Shown here piece after piece: positions 22,101 to 36,397 of a stretch of 64,000 bases of DNA. This DNA comes from Archegozetes longisetosus. Taxonomy: Eukaryota > Arthropoda > Arachnida > Sarcoptiformes > Trhypochthoniidae. The stretch lies in NCBI GenBank assembly GCA_018873245.2, contig JAEMBT020000009.1, positions 372,001 to 436,000 on the forward strand, read 5' to 3'. A program made the translations under genes and the position numbers. Each line of letters opens with the position of its first letter. Position 1 is the first letter of the stretch. A model generated the notes under the pieces. That model had not been told where the DNA came from. It did not search any database and saw only the letters and a list, made by a program, of their open reading frames with translations.

Positions 22101-25100
22101 AACAAATTTATTGTATAAAATTTGAAATTAAAATCATTTTATATTTCATTGAGTTATTTAGTCGAGACGTTAAGTATACCCCCAATTACTCTTTTGACAT
22201 AATTAAAGTCTTAAAAGTGCTAGTCTTAAAAAGAACTTAAACCTTATGATTTAATCAATAAAATCATGAGTTTCTGAGCTTAAGATTTGCTAACTGTAAA
22301 TGATCTATAGTTTTTTATTTGTGACATGATATAAACTGCGCATCAGTCTGTTTGGTTGCGAATTGGTTTACATGAATAGGGATTCTGACAACCAGAAAAA
22401 TTACTGACACGAGAAAGTTGATACAGTTTCAATGAGATGTGGCTCAAACGACACGTCTAAGTCTCATCTCTCTTCACAAGTCTATCTTAAGTTGTTATTG
22501 AATATAAGGTCGTTTAACGATTGTTTAGATCGAATGCATAAAATGAACTCACATTTGCCTACCAATAAATCTCAATTCAATTCTGAACAAATAATCAGAT
22601 AATAAATTTCCATATTTTCGCATTAATTAAAAGTTTATGGTATAGCTTGAATAATACACTCAAAACTCATTTTTGTGTACACATTCCGTTTCCGAAATCT
22701 GTACACAAATACGATTTGCACACAAACATGAAAAGTATATGTTAAAAGCTAGATTTTATTAATAAACGTAACAATTGAGAAAATATAAGTTAATCTTCAT
22801 CAATTGGATTATATTAATTGGTAAGAGTGATTTGTTTCATTTTATTAGAACTTATTATAACATTTTCTCAAGTTTTCCTAACAGTCGCTATCATTGCAAT
22901 CATACAGTGAACCAAAGTAACGCTGCAACGATTCAATGTGAGACAGGGCTTGAGATCTTGTAGGGAACTCTTGTTTAGGTTCTTTCTCTCCTTCATCTGT
23001 ATTATGGCTTCATTATCAAACTCTTCGTTACTTTCAACCATTGCAATGATTTCTACGTCATTAAAGATCCAAAGTTAAGTACAATTGAATATTTCTGATA
23101 TGGTTGTACTCAAAATCGAAATACTAGAAAAACTACAGCTATCATGAAGATCCATACACTAAAACAAGTTGTATACAAAAATGAGTATGCATAAGATTGA
23201 GTACATTTTCCATACTCAATATATGAGAAGAGCCTTTTGTTTTTGACTTCTGTACACAAAAATGCATTGTATACAAGATTGGGTGTACACAAAAATGAGT
23301 TTTGAGTGTATATTTAAATTCCTCTAATAGAAATACAGCTCTTTAAACAAAATTATAATTATACACTAAAATGACAGAATTTTTTTTAACCCGGAGGCCT
23401 ACTTGGCTCATCACTAGATAGTGTACAGTGCCCCAGGCTAAATTTTATTTCTTACGTTTAATAGTGCAAGTGATGTACTTTATCTTAAATAAATTTATAT
23501 TAAGTACTGCTTCTAAGTTATGCCAATATAGATACTATCTTTATAAAAAAACAAAGAAAAAATATAATTTCGAATTACTTGATTGTGGATCGTCGACTGT
23601 CTCTTCGTTTTTGAATACATTTTTAGAACATTCAATGACTTTAGCATCACTTTTACATTGCTTCATAAACTTATTTTTATGTTTCCGTTTGATTGTTCGG
23701 CTGTTTATATATGATTTGAATAATAAATGACATGATTGATTACATTCTTGTGTTGAAGCCATCGAACAGCAATCATATGACAATTGTGTTAGATTTAGGC
23801 ATTGGTTAAACATCGGTTCCTCAATTTCATGACAACCAATCAATTGCTGAATCGATTGAGACTAAAATAGCAGACAGAAAATCTTTAAAATTCGATAAAT
23901 TACGAATAAAAAAGCGAACTATGAATAGTTTCTCAAAAGTTGAATGCTTTAGAAATTGTTTTGATTTGTATTTCTCAAGTTATCGCATACTTGAAAGCAA
24001 GATCTTTGACACGATTGTGATTGTGCTAAATGACAACAATGACGACCAAACCATCCATTATTTTGATCAATATCTATAAGAATAAGTGAAAAGTAAATTA
24101 TAGTTACTTTAAACACATAAACAACAATAAACTTCTTCTTATAATTTATATAGTGCTCATTTTACACCTTAAGTAACTTTAATTAAAATTAATGATATAA
24201 TGCACGAATTAAAGTGATTTGTCATATTCAAAGCCAATAGAAGTTGAACATTTTCTTAACTGTTCGTCGGAAACAAAACGCATTTATTGTCAAAATTGTT
24301 ATAAAATCTCGACATTAAAGTTGCTCAACTAGTCATAAAAACCAGTAGACTATAGAGAAATGCTACAAAACAGAAAAATAAAGAACAATCTCACAATAGT
24401 TAGTGGCATTTCTCTCAACTACAAAACTATCCTTGTGTGCATTGAGCAAATCTTTACAGATTTTAGAGTTCTATTAAAAATTTTTAAAAATGAAACATCT
24501 TCAAATGATAACTTGTAAGATAGAAAATCTAACTGAAAAGTTTGCATCATTGATTTCATATATTGTTGCTAATCACGCTCTTTAATTACATAGTAAGCTT
24601 AAAGTAGGATCATTACGATAGCGTTTTGACTTTTAGATTTTCTCAAATGTGAGCGTGATTTCCGTCAATAGGACAGACAGCTTAAGTTCAACATCAAAGT
24701 CAAAACTTCGATTAAGTCTAAATCTTTATGAGTTTATCCGTTTGATGATCAAACTGAAATCTAAATACTTAACGCAGGCTCATTTTCATCAAATCAAATT
24801 ATTAATAAAGGTTTACAAAATTTAATTTTATTATTTAATTAATTATAGTCAATACTAGATTATTCATTATTCACTCTATCAGGATAAAAATGACAGAAAT
24901 TCTAAGTAAATGTCCTTCAATAATAATATTTCGAAATAAATGAAATCCTAAATATAAAATATTAATTTCAATGCCAAGCTATTAATTTCCTGGAAGAAGA
25001 CATAAAGTTGAGTAAGTTTTTTAGTATTATTGGAGGGATTATGATTTGGCACATATTACGCATTATGCATCTATTGCATAATATTTTTATTTACAGTAAG

Positions 25101-28100
25101 CATCGAGAAAATTGATGCTCAATATCGCAATCACGTAAGAGTGTAGTTGAAATTACTACCGAAAAAAATTTAAAAGGAAAAGTTGAAGAAGAAGGAGAAA
25201 AAATGAGTGTTGATAAATAACTGGCTAATTATGCAGTATTCGCTTTATGATCACTGATATGCAAAAAATACATAGCAAGCTCATAGCTTTTATTATTACT
25301 ATCATAATATTATACACAAGAGTTAAAACTTATCTCTTTTCTGTCATACTATTATCGCAAACAATTCTTAAATTGTCTTTACTATTATTATATTTTTAAG
25401 GATAGAGTTTGTGTCAAATATATTTGATTCATAACTAATTGCTTTGGACGGTCACATCACTGCACACAATAATAATGACATCCGCACTTCTAAATGATTA
25501 AGGATTGAGATATTAAATTGTTAGACATACACGTCAACCTTGTTTATAGCGAGCATGCATGAAGTTTTAAATGATTTTTTCTCTAAAATATCCGTAAAAC
25601 AAAAGTTTGCCATAACTTTATGATAATCACATTAATCATATGATAAGTATTGTTCAAATTTCACTGAAAACATTTGGCTCACTTTCTCTATAATCACTTA
25701 TCATTAGATGAATAAATACGTTTTTAAATTTTAGATCAATTATTCAAATCTTAAAAATAGATCATTTAATTTGAAAAATGAAGTTGTTTTGTGATGTCTT
25801 TATAATTGTGTGTTGACTTACCATTTAATGTACTATTAATGCATTCCCAAAATGATACCTTTGAACAAAAAAATGAATAAATTAAAAATTGAATGCTAAG
25901 TATTCTAACATTTACTATAGCTTATAGAAATCTGTTAAATTTGTTTTTACTTTAGGAAAATATTTTTGTATTGCGTTTCAGTTTGAGAACAATTTAAAGT
26001 TCATTTTAATAAATGTTTATTAAAATTCTAGACTCATACCAATATTATATGGGAGAACTGTAGAAACTTAAAAATGATTAGCTTTGAAAAGCAGTTTCAT
26101 TCATATTTAGTTTATTGGCTCTAAACCACACAGCGTTTGTCCATAAATGTGTCGCTTATTTCATAGTTGACAAAAAACTTTGAAGTATTAATATTTGTAA
26201 ACTTTCGAGCTCAGGACCAATACTTACTTAGTTTAGCAAAAAAGGAAGTCGTGTTCAAGATTTAAGAAAAGTCTCCCACAGTTTGCAATTGAGAGACTTA
26301 TGGGATTAAAGTTTTCTTTATAGGGAGCGTGTGTTTAGAATTTCAATCAGTTCTCATAAGAGAAAAGCTTATATTTTTTCTGACACACGATTCAAACTAA
26401 CAATAAAAAGTATAAATAATAACCATATTAATAATGGAAACTATAGCTGTGAGTGCTGATTATAGTAATAAAAGTAATGATCACAATAATAATTAAAATA
26501 CAATAATACTTAGTGAGTTTTACTCAACTGTCCATTTGTAAAACATTACTATTTTCTTATAAGTTTTCAGCTGTTCTTCCTAAATTCGATCTTTACTCTC
26601 ATGACAGGAATAATAATATTTTGTTCATCAACTTATTTAATTTATCTTTTTTAAGAAGCTTTTTAGCAGAAAATAGCATCAATTCAATTTAGTTTTCATA
26701 TTAAAAGGAACTGTTTTTAGGTGATTTGTATAGTCAAATAACTTACCAATAGAAGTGAACAAAAATAGTTTAAACTTTTCATCTCCTTTTCTCTTAGTTC
26801 ATCGTTTGAAGCGATTGCAGTTAACGATATCTAATATAGAAAGAATCAGTTAGAAAATAATAATTAGTGTTGTATGCAAGTTTATGAGCCAAAACTTTTT
26901 GTTCAAACATCAGAAACTGAAAAACTTAATTATAATGTTAACGGCTTCATTTTGACCATAACTACCAATAAGAATGTGAACTAAAAGAGTTTAGTTGTAA
27001 AAGTATATGATTTGTGTAATTTCACTTTATAGTTAGTCTAAAACAGGAAGGCTTTAAATAGTTTTAAGACCTACAGATAACTTAGGAGTGAATGAACAGA
27101 AGTCAAGAGTGAGTAAATCATAGGTCATAGTTATGTCTTCTAAAAAGTCGACATATTTATTCTTAAATGCTGTTGCGTTATAACAATTACTGTTGTTTAA
27201 TTCATGATTTATAGAGTGCTCGAAAATTGAACCAAACAGATAATTACAAAATTATAGATTGACTGCCTATTACTCGTCGTCACTATAACATTGGGCGTCT
27301 TTGTTGTTCATACTAATTCATACAAATTGGAAAATTGATCTAGATTTTTGTTAAACATAATTAAGCCATAAATCAAAATTATGTCAACCAAATATTCAAA
27401 TCAATGCGATAAATAGTCAATTCTAGTTAAAGTACTTTTTTATTACTGTTATTATTTTAATAAAATAACTAATCTACGAAACAAGGCTGCCTTCAAATGG
27501 AATCCAACTGATTTAGTCACTTAAAGGATTGCTTCAAACTGATTGACTTATTTGGAAAGTATTTGTAAGGACTTGGACAATTTTCCGTGAAATCACTCCT
27601 AATTTTGAGTTAAAGATTAGGACCAGAATTCTAATGCTTTTCGACTGGGTTTATTCTCAATTCAGCTAATTTGTGGTCAAATAAAATCAATAAATAATTG
27701 GGTGAAACGGACAGAAAACAAACTCTGATGTGTAGGAAAATAATGAACAAAGTAAAGATATATTGTTAAACTGTATCATTCTCTCAAATAATATAGTATT
27801 CGTATAGAAAATATACTTCAAACATATACTGTATCAGTGAAGCAATATTCTTTACAGACTTTACAAGTTTGACCCAAAATTAAAGTTTAAATAGAGAGTT
27901 AGAACTCAACTATCAATCAGTTCAATAGATTAATAATTTCGAGTTGATCACAAATTAATAGATCATCAACCATAATTGAACGCCTTTAAAACACTACTAA
28001 ATTAACTCAGTATTTTTATTTTCAATATATTATAATTTGTTGAACCAAAAAATTTGATTCCAGAAGTTCTTACCTTAAACTTTATGTCTATACTTCAAAG

Positions 28101-31100
28101 TGAAATGTAATTAACTCAAAGTTCATTACTTTATCTAGACTGATTAAATATTAACTAGATTTTCATTAGATAGACTTGGGATAATTGGTAAAAGGATTGA
28201 TCTTCCGCAATGTTTGATAAGCTGTTTTTGAAACACTTTGTCTACTATACGTCAAGGTATATGCTTTATATGAGGCGTTCTCTGTAAAAAGAACTATTAA
28301 TACTTTATTTGTAGCTGAATAGCAAGCCATATTCTAACAACTCTACATCTGCATTCACTCATGAACTAACTTTACAAATCTTAATGTCCCCTTTCATTCA
28401 TTTTATCTCTTATGAGTCATTTTACAGAAATTATGCTTAAATAAGGAGATTATTTCTAGAAGTTAAATATCTACTAATAATATAAACAACCTGACCATAA
28501 CCAAACACTAATTTTGTTTTTATACCCCTTATCGATGATTATTAATAACAAAAAGTTGTCAATCAGACTCTACCGCTCATATTTCTTTATTCATTTTTTA
28601 TCAAAATGATTGAAGCAAAAAATGATTTTGGAAAGTTGTGCAGCATGTTTTATAGCGAACATCCGATATATTGTCTATATTGTTTGAACGAATAGTACTC
28701 TACTCATTATACTACGGTACAAGTAACAATTTAGAAAATAGGTACTCCTTCTCCAAATCTAGTAAATCATACATTAATTTTAAGCGAAGCACTCTCTTAG
28801 TCTCAAATGCATTTTACGATTTCAAATGCATCGCTATAAAAACTGACTTTTCAATAAAACCTGTACCTCCACATAAAAATTTATTGAATTACTCTTAATT
28901 CAGTTATTGAAATACAGTACTTTCAGTACAGTTTTATTTTGAAATTATGCTTTTCTTTTCTTAGCTTACAAACTTTACTTATAAGAATAAAAGTTAAGTT
29001 TAATATGAATTTTGCAAACATTAACTTTGAAGACATTTTATTATACGTTGCAATTCTATGATATTCAATGAATAACTACTTATAATTACAGTATTTGCTT
29101 ATTTACTTGAGCTTCTACTCATTTGCTACTCATTCTAATCATTAACTAATTTTGATTCATAATTTGGCAATTTGTCTAAAACTTTTTAGCTTACTTTCAG
29201 GTTCATTAAAATGATAAACGTTTCAAACATTTTATTGATATATCTTTCTTGATTTACACAAAATGAGTCAAAAATTTTAAATATAGAAACTAATATTTCA
29301 TGAGCAAACATAATTTCAATTTGAAGAGAGACAGAGCTTTCTTCGCAACCCTAAAACATCATTACATAACTTACGAAACATTCCGAAAGCTGAACCACTT
29401 TAAGTGTTAAGAATTGGATCAACTTTTCAAATATATTATTCAAATTGAGGATTTGATGAGAACTAAATCCAGTGAAAAATGTACAGAAAAATGAGTGAAA
29501 ATTTTGTGAATGTATAGAATAAAAGCAGAATGACATAGAACGAGGATACGGGTTGAATATATATTTCCATAAAACATGTTTAGGTCTTGGGTCGGAACAT
29601 TAAACTCATGAAATCTCGAAATTATGAGCTCCATATAAATAGCACTCATGTCAAAAGTATTAGAGATGTGCTAAAGCTATGTTTCAATATAAAGAGGGTT
29701 AAGTCGCATTCAATGGTAATCAGTTTAAAGTATAAAATATAAAAGCTTTAGAGTAACACTTTCTAAGTATTGGCTTTAGATTTAAGTGCAACATATAGAT
29801 CAAAACTAAGTGAAAAATTCTAGAGTTTTAGTCAGAACGATTAGATAATTACTTCGTTTGCCTCACTTGCAGCGTCTGTCATCGAATGCAATTGGCCTTA
29901 AAATTATGACAGATTGCATGGACTTTGTTTTGGCTAATTTAGAAGAGCTAATTTGAGAGACACTCATTCGCCAACTTATTTTCATTTGAGGCAATTTTAA
30001 GAAAATCTTTTAGCTTGGCACAAAAATTAAGTAAATCTAGAGAATTCACTTTTTTGTATATTGAAAAAAAAAATTTAGTGATTAAGTGAAAAACTGTTAA
30101 ATGCTAGTGAATTTAAATAGCTTCACTCGTTCCTAGGGTATTGACCGAAGAGTAATGCGTATCTCCACTGCTTTCCATATCATTTTTCAATTAGGACACA
30201 AAAACTCTCATATCAATGACAGACAATGTGTTTTACGTGATTTTTCACTCACTTTAAAGTAGGCAATAAAAAGTGAAATAAAAGCCAATTAAAAATTAAA
30301 TAAGAAAAAGTTATTTAACGCTCTCTTGTTTTATTGCCTATTTATGTGACTTTTGTCTTGAAATGACGCCAGAAAACAACACTTTTCTAATGCATTATTT
30401 CATGTTAACAGACTTTAAATCGTAGTCTCATTAGAGTTCAAGCTCGAGATCAGTCTCAAAATTAGTTAGAAAAATAGTTTAATCTTTTAAATGATCTATG
30501 TTAATGTCAATTCCTTTCACATCTAACATTTATGTGTTATTCAAAAAGGATTTCAGATCTAATGATAAATGAAAACATATGGTTTTTATGAAAATCAGTT
30601 AAATTGTCAACCAAAATAATAAGTCTTCGAAGTATTCCAATTCTCATATCATTACTTGAGTTTCAGTTTTAGTTTTAGTTCAGTTCAAGCTCAAGCCTGA
30701 CATCCGATCCGTTAGGCTCTACGCTCGCAAATGACATTTTGTTATAGTTGAAACTTAAATAGGAGTGAAAACGAGACTTGAAAAATACTTGTCATGTCTT
30801 TTTGTGCGTTAAGGAGTAGGGAGTTCTTGTGGTGACAAAGAAAAATAGAAAACATATATCGAATTACAGAAATGCTTCTTTTCTTATACTGTTTCACATT
30901 CACTGCTTCAAAGGGAAAAACTTAAACAAAAACAATTTTTAGATAGCAGACAATGGTTGTAAAGAAAAGCTTAAATGTACTAAATAAACGATTCGAGCCT
31001 TGAAAAACTGAGTAACTAATTTATGCAATTATTCTTCAATGTAAAAATTGTTCGTAATATAAGCTTTTTGCAACAAAAGCTGAACGTCATCAACTTGTTT

Positions 31101-33309
31101 AGATATCAATTATGTTATAAACTATGTTATATATTTTTTAAATTAGCACATCAATTTTCACTTAATAGATGGTCAATTAAAAGTAACATAAATATAGTGA
31201 GTACAATATATTCAAAACTAAAATACATTTATAACTTCTATTGTGTAAATCGATTGGCTTATAATTATTGATATTATTTTAAAAACTGTTTCTCAAATGA
31301 AACCCCGGATTAGATTCATTAAATATAATTGAATTTGATTGCTAATTGTGACGTCTTAAATTGTTCGTGAGATTATGCTACTTTAAATTAAATGGTTCGT
31401 TTCAAGCTTTGAAACTCTGACAGAAGAAAATTGATACTCATTCAACTTTTAAAATATGAAAGGGTTGTCATATTTTTAAAATAGCTTTTCATCGCAAAAC
31501 ACATTTAAGCGAAATGAAACTGACATAGACTCAGATTCTTGTTAGACTGAAATATAAGACAAAAAGAAGCGTTTTATTTGAAGTTATCCGACACGCAACT
31601 CTTTGTTTTGAAAGCGAATGCTTGAACTACTATTTTGAAGTCACGCTCAAATATGATTCTTATTCTCGTATTTTCAGTTCAAATATGCAAATATCATTAA
31701 TTAACTTAATTAAGTAATCTTTTAATTTCTATCAATTTAACTCAACAGTGGTAATAAAGAAGTGAAAAAAGACGAAATTTGCATATATAGTTTTTGTTTT
31801 TTCGCAATCGTAGGAAAACACATTTACCCTAATAGCTTTTTTACTTACAGTTGAAGTTTCGTTAGCCCTCTTTCCTTATAAAACAATATCTTTCCGCTTA
31901 GTACACTTGTCACAACTCCAAATTATATGCTCACAAAACTCATATTCACAATAATATTACTTATGAGGCCTTCTCTCTCGACCGAATGCCAGTGAAAAAC
32001 ACAGCTCTGGCTCCAAAAATTAAACAGAAAGTCGAGATGATTTGATTTGACTTAACGAAAAGCTAACTCTTTCGAAGTAATAAATTTATTTTTCATGCAT
32101 TTGTGCGCTAAATGTTCAAGGATCTAGATTGATAACGAATGCAAAACACATATCATCAATTACTTAATTTTTATTTCTGATAGTCACATATTTTATAAAA
32201 TTCAATGTTATTAAACACTATTTAAATTCATTTGGAGTGCTTTTATTATTAGGTTTGCGTCATTTAATTAATCTAGAAATATTTTTTCAATTAGCCTTAA
32301 AATAAAAACTAAAATTTAAAGCTAACTTTTATGCCCTCAATACATGCAAAAGTAATAGAAAGTTTGCTTTTGGAAATAAAAATATTGAAAACAGATACGA
32401 TTTTGTCCTATTTATGACCAGCTAATCAGAAATGATACTTCAAAACTTTATTTGGTCAGAACAGGCTTCACTACTGTGTTTCTGAGAGATCAAATCACAC
32501 TTGATAACACACCACAAGTCATGTGTTCATCTTCAAATTTGTTGCGGAATATTCAACTTTCATATTGAATCAATATATTGATTTAGATCGCAGATTAAGT
32601 CTAAATAAATAAAAATTCCAATTGAGTTTGAATTAGTTAATGCAATTAATAAAGCAAATCGTTTTAGCTCACACTCAATAATGTTTGCGACTTATTTGAT
32701 CGTATCAGTACATAAATAAATAGGTTAGCGTCAAAAATTTAAATTTTGTCACAAACACTTTCGATTTCACAATTTATAGATCTATCGAATGATAAACCAC
32801 TGAAAACGTTTGAGTACTTAAAGAGCTTAAGATGTAATTAGCTTGGAGTAATATCTAAACGTTTTTTCATTCATTAGATAAAAGTGAGTGAAAGCTATGT
32901 TCGGAATATATTTATAGGTAAAAAATGTTATAAGAAACGAAAGTTTTTTTCATACTCGCAACTACTATTTCCTCTTAAATTCATTAATAATAATCAGATT
33001 TAACGACTTTGCACAAAGTGTCAAACGATCACGTTTAAGTCGCCGTTTAATATGCGGTCTCTATTGAAAAAAAATAATAGCACATAATAACTATAGAGAA
33101 AAAATGACTTTATTATTGATGATTTAAAGTCATGTCACATTTTTGGAGTCATTGCCTCAACTACATTAAGCTATACCTTTATTATTGTATTGAAGCTTTT
33201 TTAACGTCCCAACATTTCTACCAAAATTGTCATCGCGTGCCTAAAACACTTTATAACTTTTAAATTCATTATTAGTTAGCGATGAAAAATATAAATAAAA
33301 AATGATCGG

Positions 33310-33350
<41 letters not shown>

Positions 33351-36300
33351 AAAATCTTTTAAATTAATTTTTTGATTATCATTAAAATCTTCTGTAGCTA
33401 TTGTTTGAAAAGTGAGTTATTATAATAATAACTATTAGTGAATTAATGCATGCATGACAAGCAGTGTCAACAATTATCACCGGTATTACACTTTGTATTT
33501 GATTGTCTCACTTAAATAACTTCTGTTTTAACCATTTAATAGTATAGATTTGATCTAATCATCGTTTTATTAGGCAATAAAAACCATAGTTTAAGTTTTG
33601 TTATATTGATGTTCATCTTACTTTCTGTCATAATTCATAATTAACGAAATAAATCAAAATAAAACTCAGATTTGAATCAGTTTTTAGTCAATTGTAGAAG
33701 TATCTAGCATATATTTGAATGTTTGAAGCAGCACAACAAATTATATTTGCCCGATTGTCAAGCTTTGTATCAACTAATGGTTACTTTTATGATAATTATA
33801 CTGAAAAATTAATTTTTTTTATTATTATTATGACATAAGTCAAGAGTAATGTCTCACTTAAAAACGAATTTAAACCCATGGTCTTTTAATGGGTTTGGAA
33901 TTATTTCCACAACATTTAACTCTTTTTCGTTGTGAAAATTTGAGCCAAATCAAGTCAACTGTGGCCAGTCCTCAAAATGAATGGCTTTCTTTCTTTCAAA
34001 TTGCTATATATAATCTGAAATTCATAACAGTATTTAGACTCAGTTGGAAGTCATCTCTTTGAGAAATACTCAGTTGGAGGCATTTCGGGTTTGGAGTGCT
34101 TTGTAGGACACACGCTGTCAGACTTTTACAGTGGTTCTGAACTCGTAGGTTTAGCCCAATTCTCTCCTCATGTCATTTATATCCTGTTTGTATAACTTTT
34201 TAAGATAAGTGTCTTCAAAATGATGGCTAAATTTATTGATCATTATATAAAATTTATATACGATTTCTTATGCCATCAAACCTTAAGTTCTTCACAATGA
34301 ATCAGAATACAGAAAAACAAACAAAACTAACACTAATAAAATATATTGGACTCAAACAAAATATATTATTGTGTCGAATAGTAAGACTTGAAAACAAAAT
34401 GAATTGTTTGTGGTTTAAAAACGAAAATAAAATTTGAAGCAAACAAACATGATCTGAACTAATAAACTAAACATATACTCGCCGTCAATAATACTAATAA
34501 ATGAATAAATAATAATAACATAATGAATTTGTTTACCTGTTTGCAAGTGGTACGACACGAACCAGTGGTCAGCTCACAGCATGAAATCGTATCTACCAGA
34601 ACACAAATTGATTACTTGTTTGTATTAAAAGTTACGATCAGTCAAATTAAACGTTTAATGTTTTGATCGCACACATCGCTAACATACTTTTAGTTTTACT
34701 TTTCTTTTAGTTTAGCTTTTGTTTAATGTTTACTAAAATTTTTAGAAAATTTTTCAAGTTACTTTCTCAACTTGTAAACGAGGCAGTAATGCACTTTTCA
34801 GATACATATCATGATATTTCAGGGACACTTCACTCTATTCATCATATCTATTTGATCTAAAAGTCCAGTTTGAAAAAAAACACTTGTGCGAGTTTTACTG
34901 AGTAATTTAATTTACAAAATGCTAGAAAAACTGCTGTTCATCAGTTTAAACTGGACAAATTTAAAGCGAATAAATAAATCAGAGCCGTGTAGCCTTCAAG
35001 TCTTACATGAGTTTTGTCTTAGATTTGATACTAACTTGGTTTATATGAGACTATTTCTAAATGAGTTTCTCATTGATTCTCTTAAAGATTAAGCAGTATG
35101 CTTAGAAAGTACAACAATCTTTTCATCTTACTAACTACTTGGTCAGTTAATTGAAATTCAAATATTAATTACTTTAGTCTAATTTTATAATTTATGAGAT
35201 TAAGGACAACAATTTCCTTGAGTAACATTTTTATTTAATGTGATATAACTAATTGAAAAAAGTAAACCAACAGTAATGGAGTTTAAATGTGTAATTTATG
35301 GTTTATTAATTGGATGAGAGCTTCTTTAATTGATGAATAATCTAATAAAGATACTTAAAGACCGGATGCGTATTGAAGTTAATATTTGTCTCTTATATCA
35401 CACGACTGTTGCACTTATAAGTCAAATAATGATTTTGAAAATTGATTAGGTCTAAAACTGTTTTTCAAATAATCACAAGTGAATCAAATCTGAAATCTTC
35501 AAAGTATCTTCAATACTGTGGTGAAAGTTTAAAAAGATATATTCTCGATGTCATATCAATAAACTTTGACAGAGATTAATGTGAATTGTGGTAAAAGAAA
35601 TTGGGGCCACATTTCTGTATAGCCTCTCTCTGAAGCGGTTCAACTTTTCTCACAAACCTAAACAACTTCTGGTTTTTGTGGAGTTACAATTCTAAGTATT
35701 GCTAAAAGACGACCAACGATTCAGATTAATTATATCTCACTTAAACTCTTCTCTTACAAATTAGCCAAACATTCAAACAATTTCATTTTTCAGAGGGTGT
35801 CAAAGTTTACTAAACAAGGTATAGATCAGTCTTGTGATATTTTTATGCTTTAGAAAAATTGTCTTTCAGACGTTCAAAGATGATTCATAAAATTATTTTT
35901 ATATACTTTATATTATTGAAGCGAAAACGTCTAAAGAAACTTTGATTGCAAGTTAAATACATGGCTCGCAATGGACTGTAATTAACAATAAGAGGAGAAT
36001 CATCAGAGGAACATGATTGAGATCTTAAAGGCTTACTAAAGAAAACTTCTTATTAACAATTATGATTAAGACGTCAAAGAAATAATAGTTGAGAAAAGTT
36101 TTTCTATCAATTGATTGATTGCTGTATTAGTTGAAAGTTTTGCTTTTCTCATCAATTCTATCAAATTTATTAAGTTTATTGCGAACATAATGCATTTTCT
36201 AATTGACATAAGATTAGAAAAAGTGTGCATTTCCTATATTTATGCGTTTCTATTTCAATTTTGTCAACATATAACTAAAACTTATAACTAAAAAGCATAA

Positions 36301-36397
36301 AATACTAGTAATTCATACCTTCATTCCTTAAGCTATGGCTGAGCAAAAATTCAATCAACAAAACCAAAAACGATACAAAAGTTTGAAACAAAATCAT
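16139..36397 (-). CDS. RECK: RECK, GPI-anchored cysteine-rich protein with Kazal motifs (complete, 14 coding exons)
   Basis: Exons 5' to 3': 36319-36397, 34537-34592, 26747-26830, 25822-25858, 23991-24073, 23579-23861, 21937-22082, 19385-19633, 18280-18650, 17913-18208, 17498-17738, 17279-17446, 17019-17208, 16139-16780. All phases agree and total 974 aa, against 971 for human RECK. A signal peptide (MILFQTFVSFLVLLIEFLLS) is followed by five CC-type cysteine knots (CC at residues 31, 98, 144, 211 and 324), the long cysteine-rich middle (FDRICQYSPQESNLIQC, then CNPNPC), Kazal-type segments (SPVCANNGQTFPNYC, DPVCD-like NPVCDTYG, GPVCGLNGITYESEC) and a hydrophobic C terminus (SLILVILSILISCSF) suited to GPI attachment. 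Family role: cell-surface control of metalloproteases and, in vertebrates, Wnt7 reception through the knots. Odd points: a 37-nt exon, a 7.7-kb intron 2 and an Asn/Lys-rich insert at residues about 281-300. AATAAA (minus) is at 16022-16027. Confidence 0.96.
19634..21936. other. RECK intron with a short GC-richer block
   Basis: AT-rich intron. ACCGGAACTCGAAGCCGGAC (20628-20647) stands out in composition, and an imperfect 19-20 bp direct repeat containing GATCATTTTTT lies at about 21792-21828. No exon or RNA gene is supported. Confidence 0.4.
22657..23308. mobile_element. Non-autonomous TIR element (MITE) with TA duplication inside a RECK intron
   Basis: The first 26 bp (22657-22682, starting CACTCAAAACTCATTTTT) are the exact reverse complement of the last 26 bp (23283-23308). 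TA dinucleotides flank both ends (22655-22656 and 23309-23310), as expected for Tc1/mariner-type insertion. Variants of TGTACACAAA recur just inside the ends, and related GTATACAA/GTACA blocks recur in the middle. At 652 bp with no transposase reading frame it is non-autonomous. It lies in the intron between the exons at 21937-22082 and 23579-23861. Confidence 0.85.
24074..25821. other. RECK intron, nothing seen
   Basis: AT-rich intron between the exon at 23991-24073 and the 37-nt exon at 25822-25858. Confidence 0.5.
26831..34536. other. Large RECK intron
   Basis: A 7.7-kb AT-rich intron between the exons for the two halves of the first knot. Apart from a (GA)n tract at 33313-33349, I see no exon, transposon ends or RNA gene. 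Reading frames of 60-80 codons here lack splice-site support. Confidence 0.5.
33313..33349. repeat. (GA)n microsatellite
   Basis: About 37 bp of uninterrupted GA dinucleotides inside the largest RECK intron. Confidence 0.97.
34593..36318. other. RECK intron 1, nothing seen
   Basis: A 1.7-kb AT-rich intron separating the signal-peptide exon from the exon carrying the first CC motif. The open frame at 34886-35092 has no splice or homology support. Confidence 0.5.
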
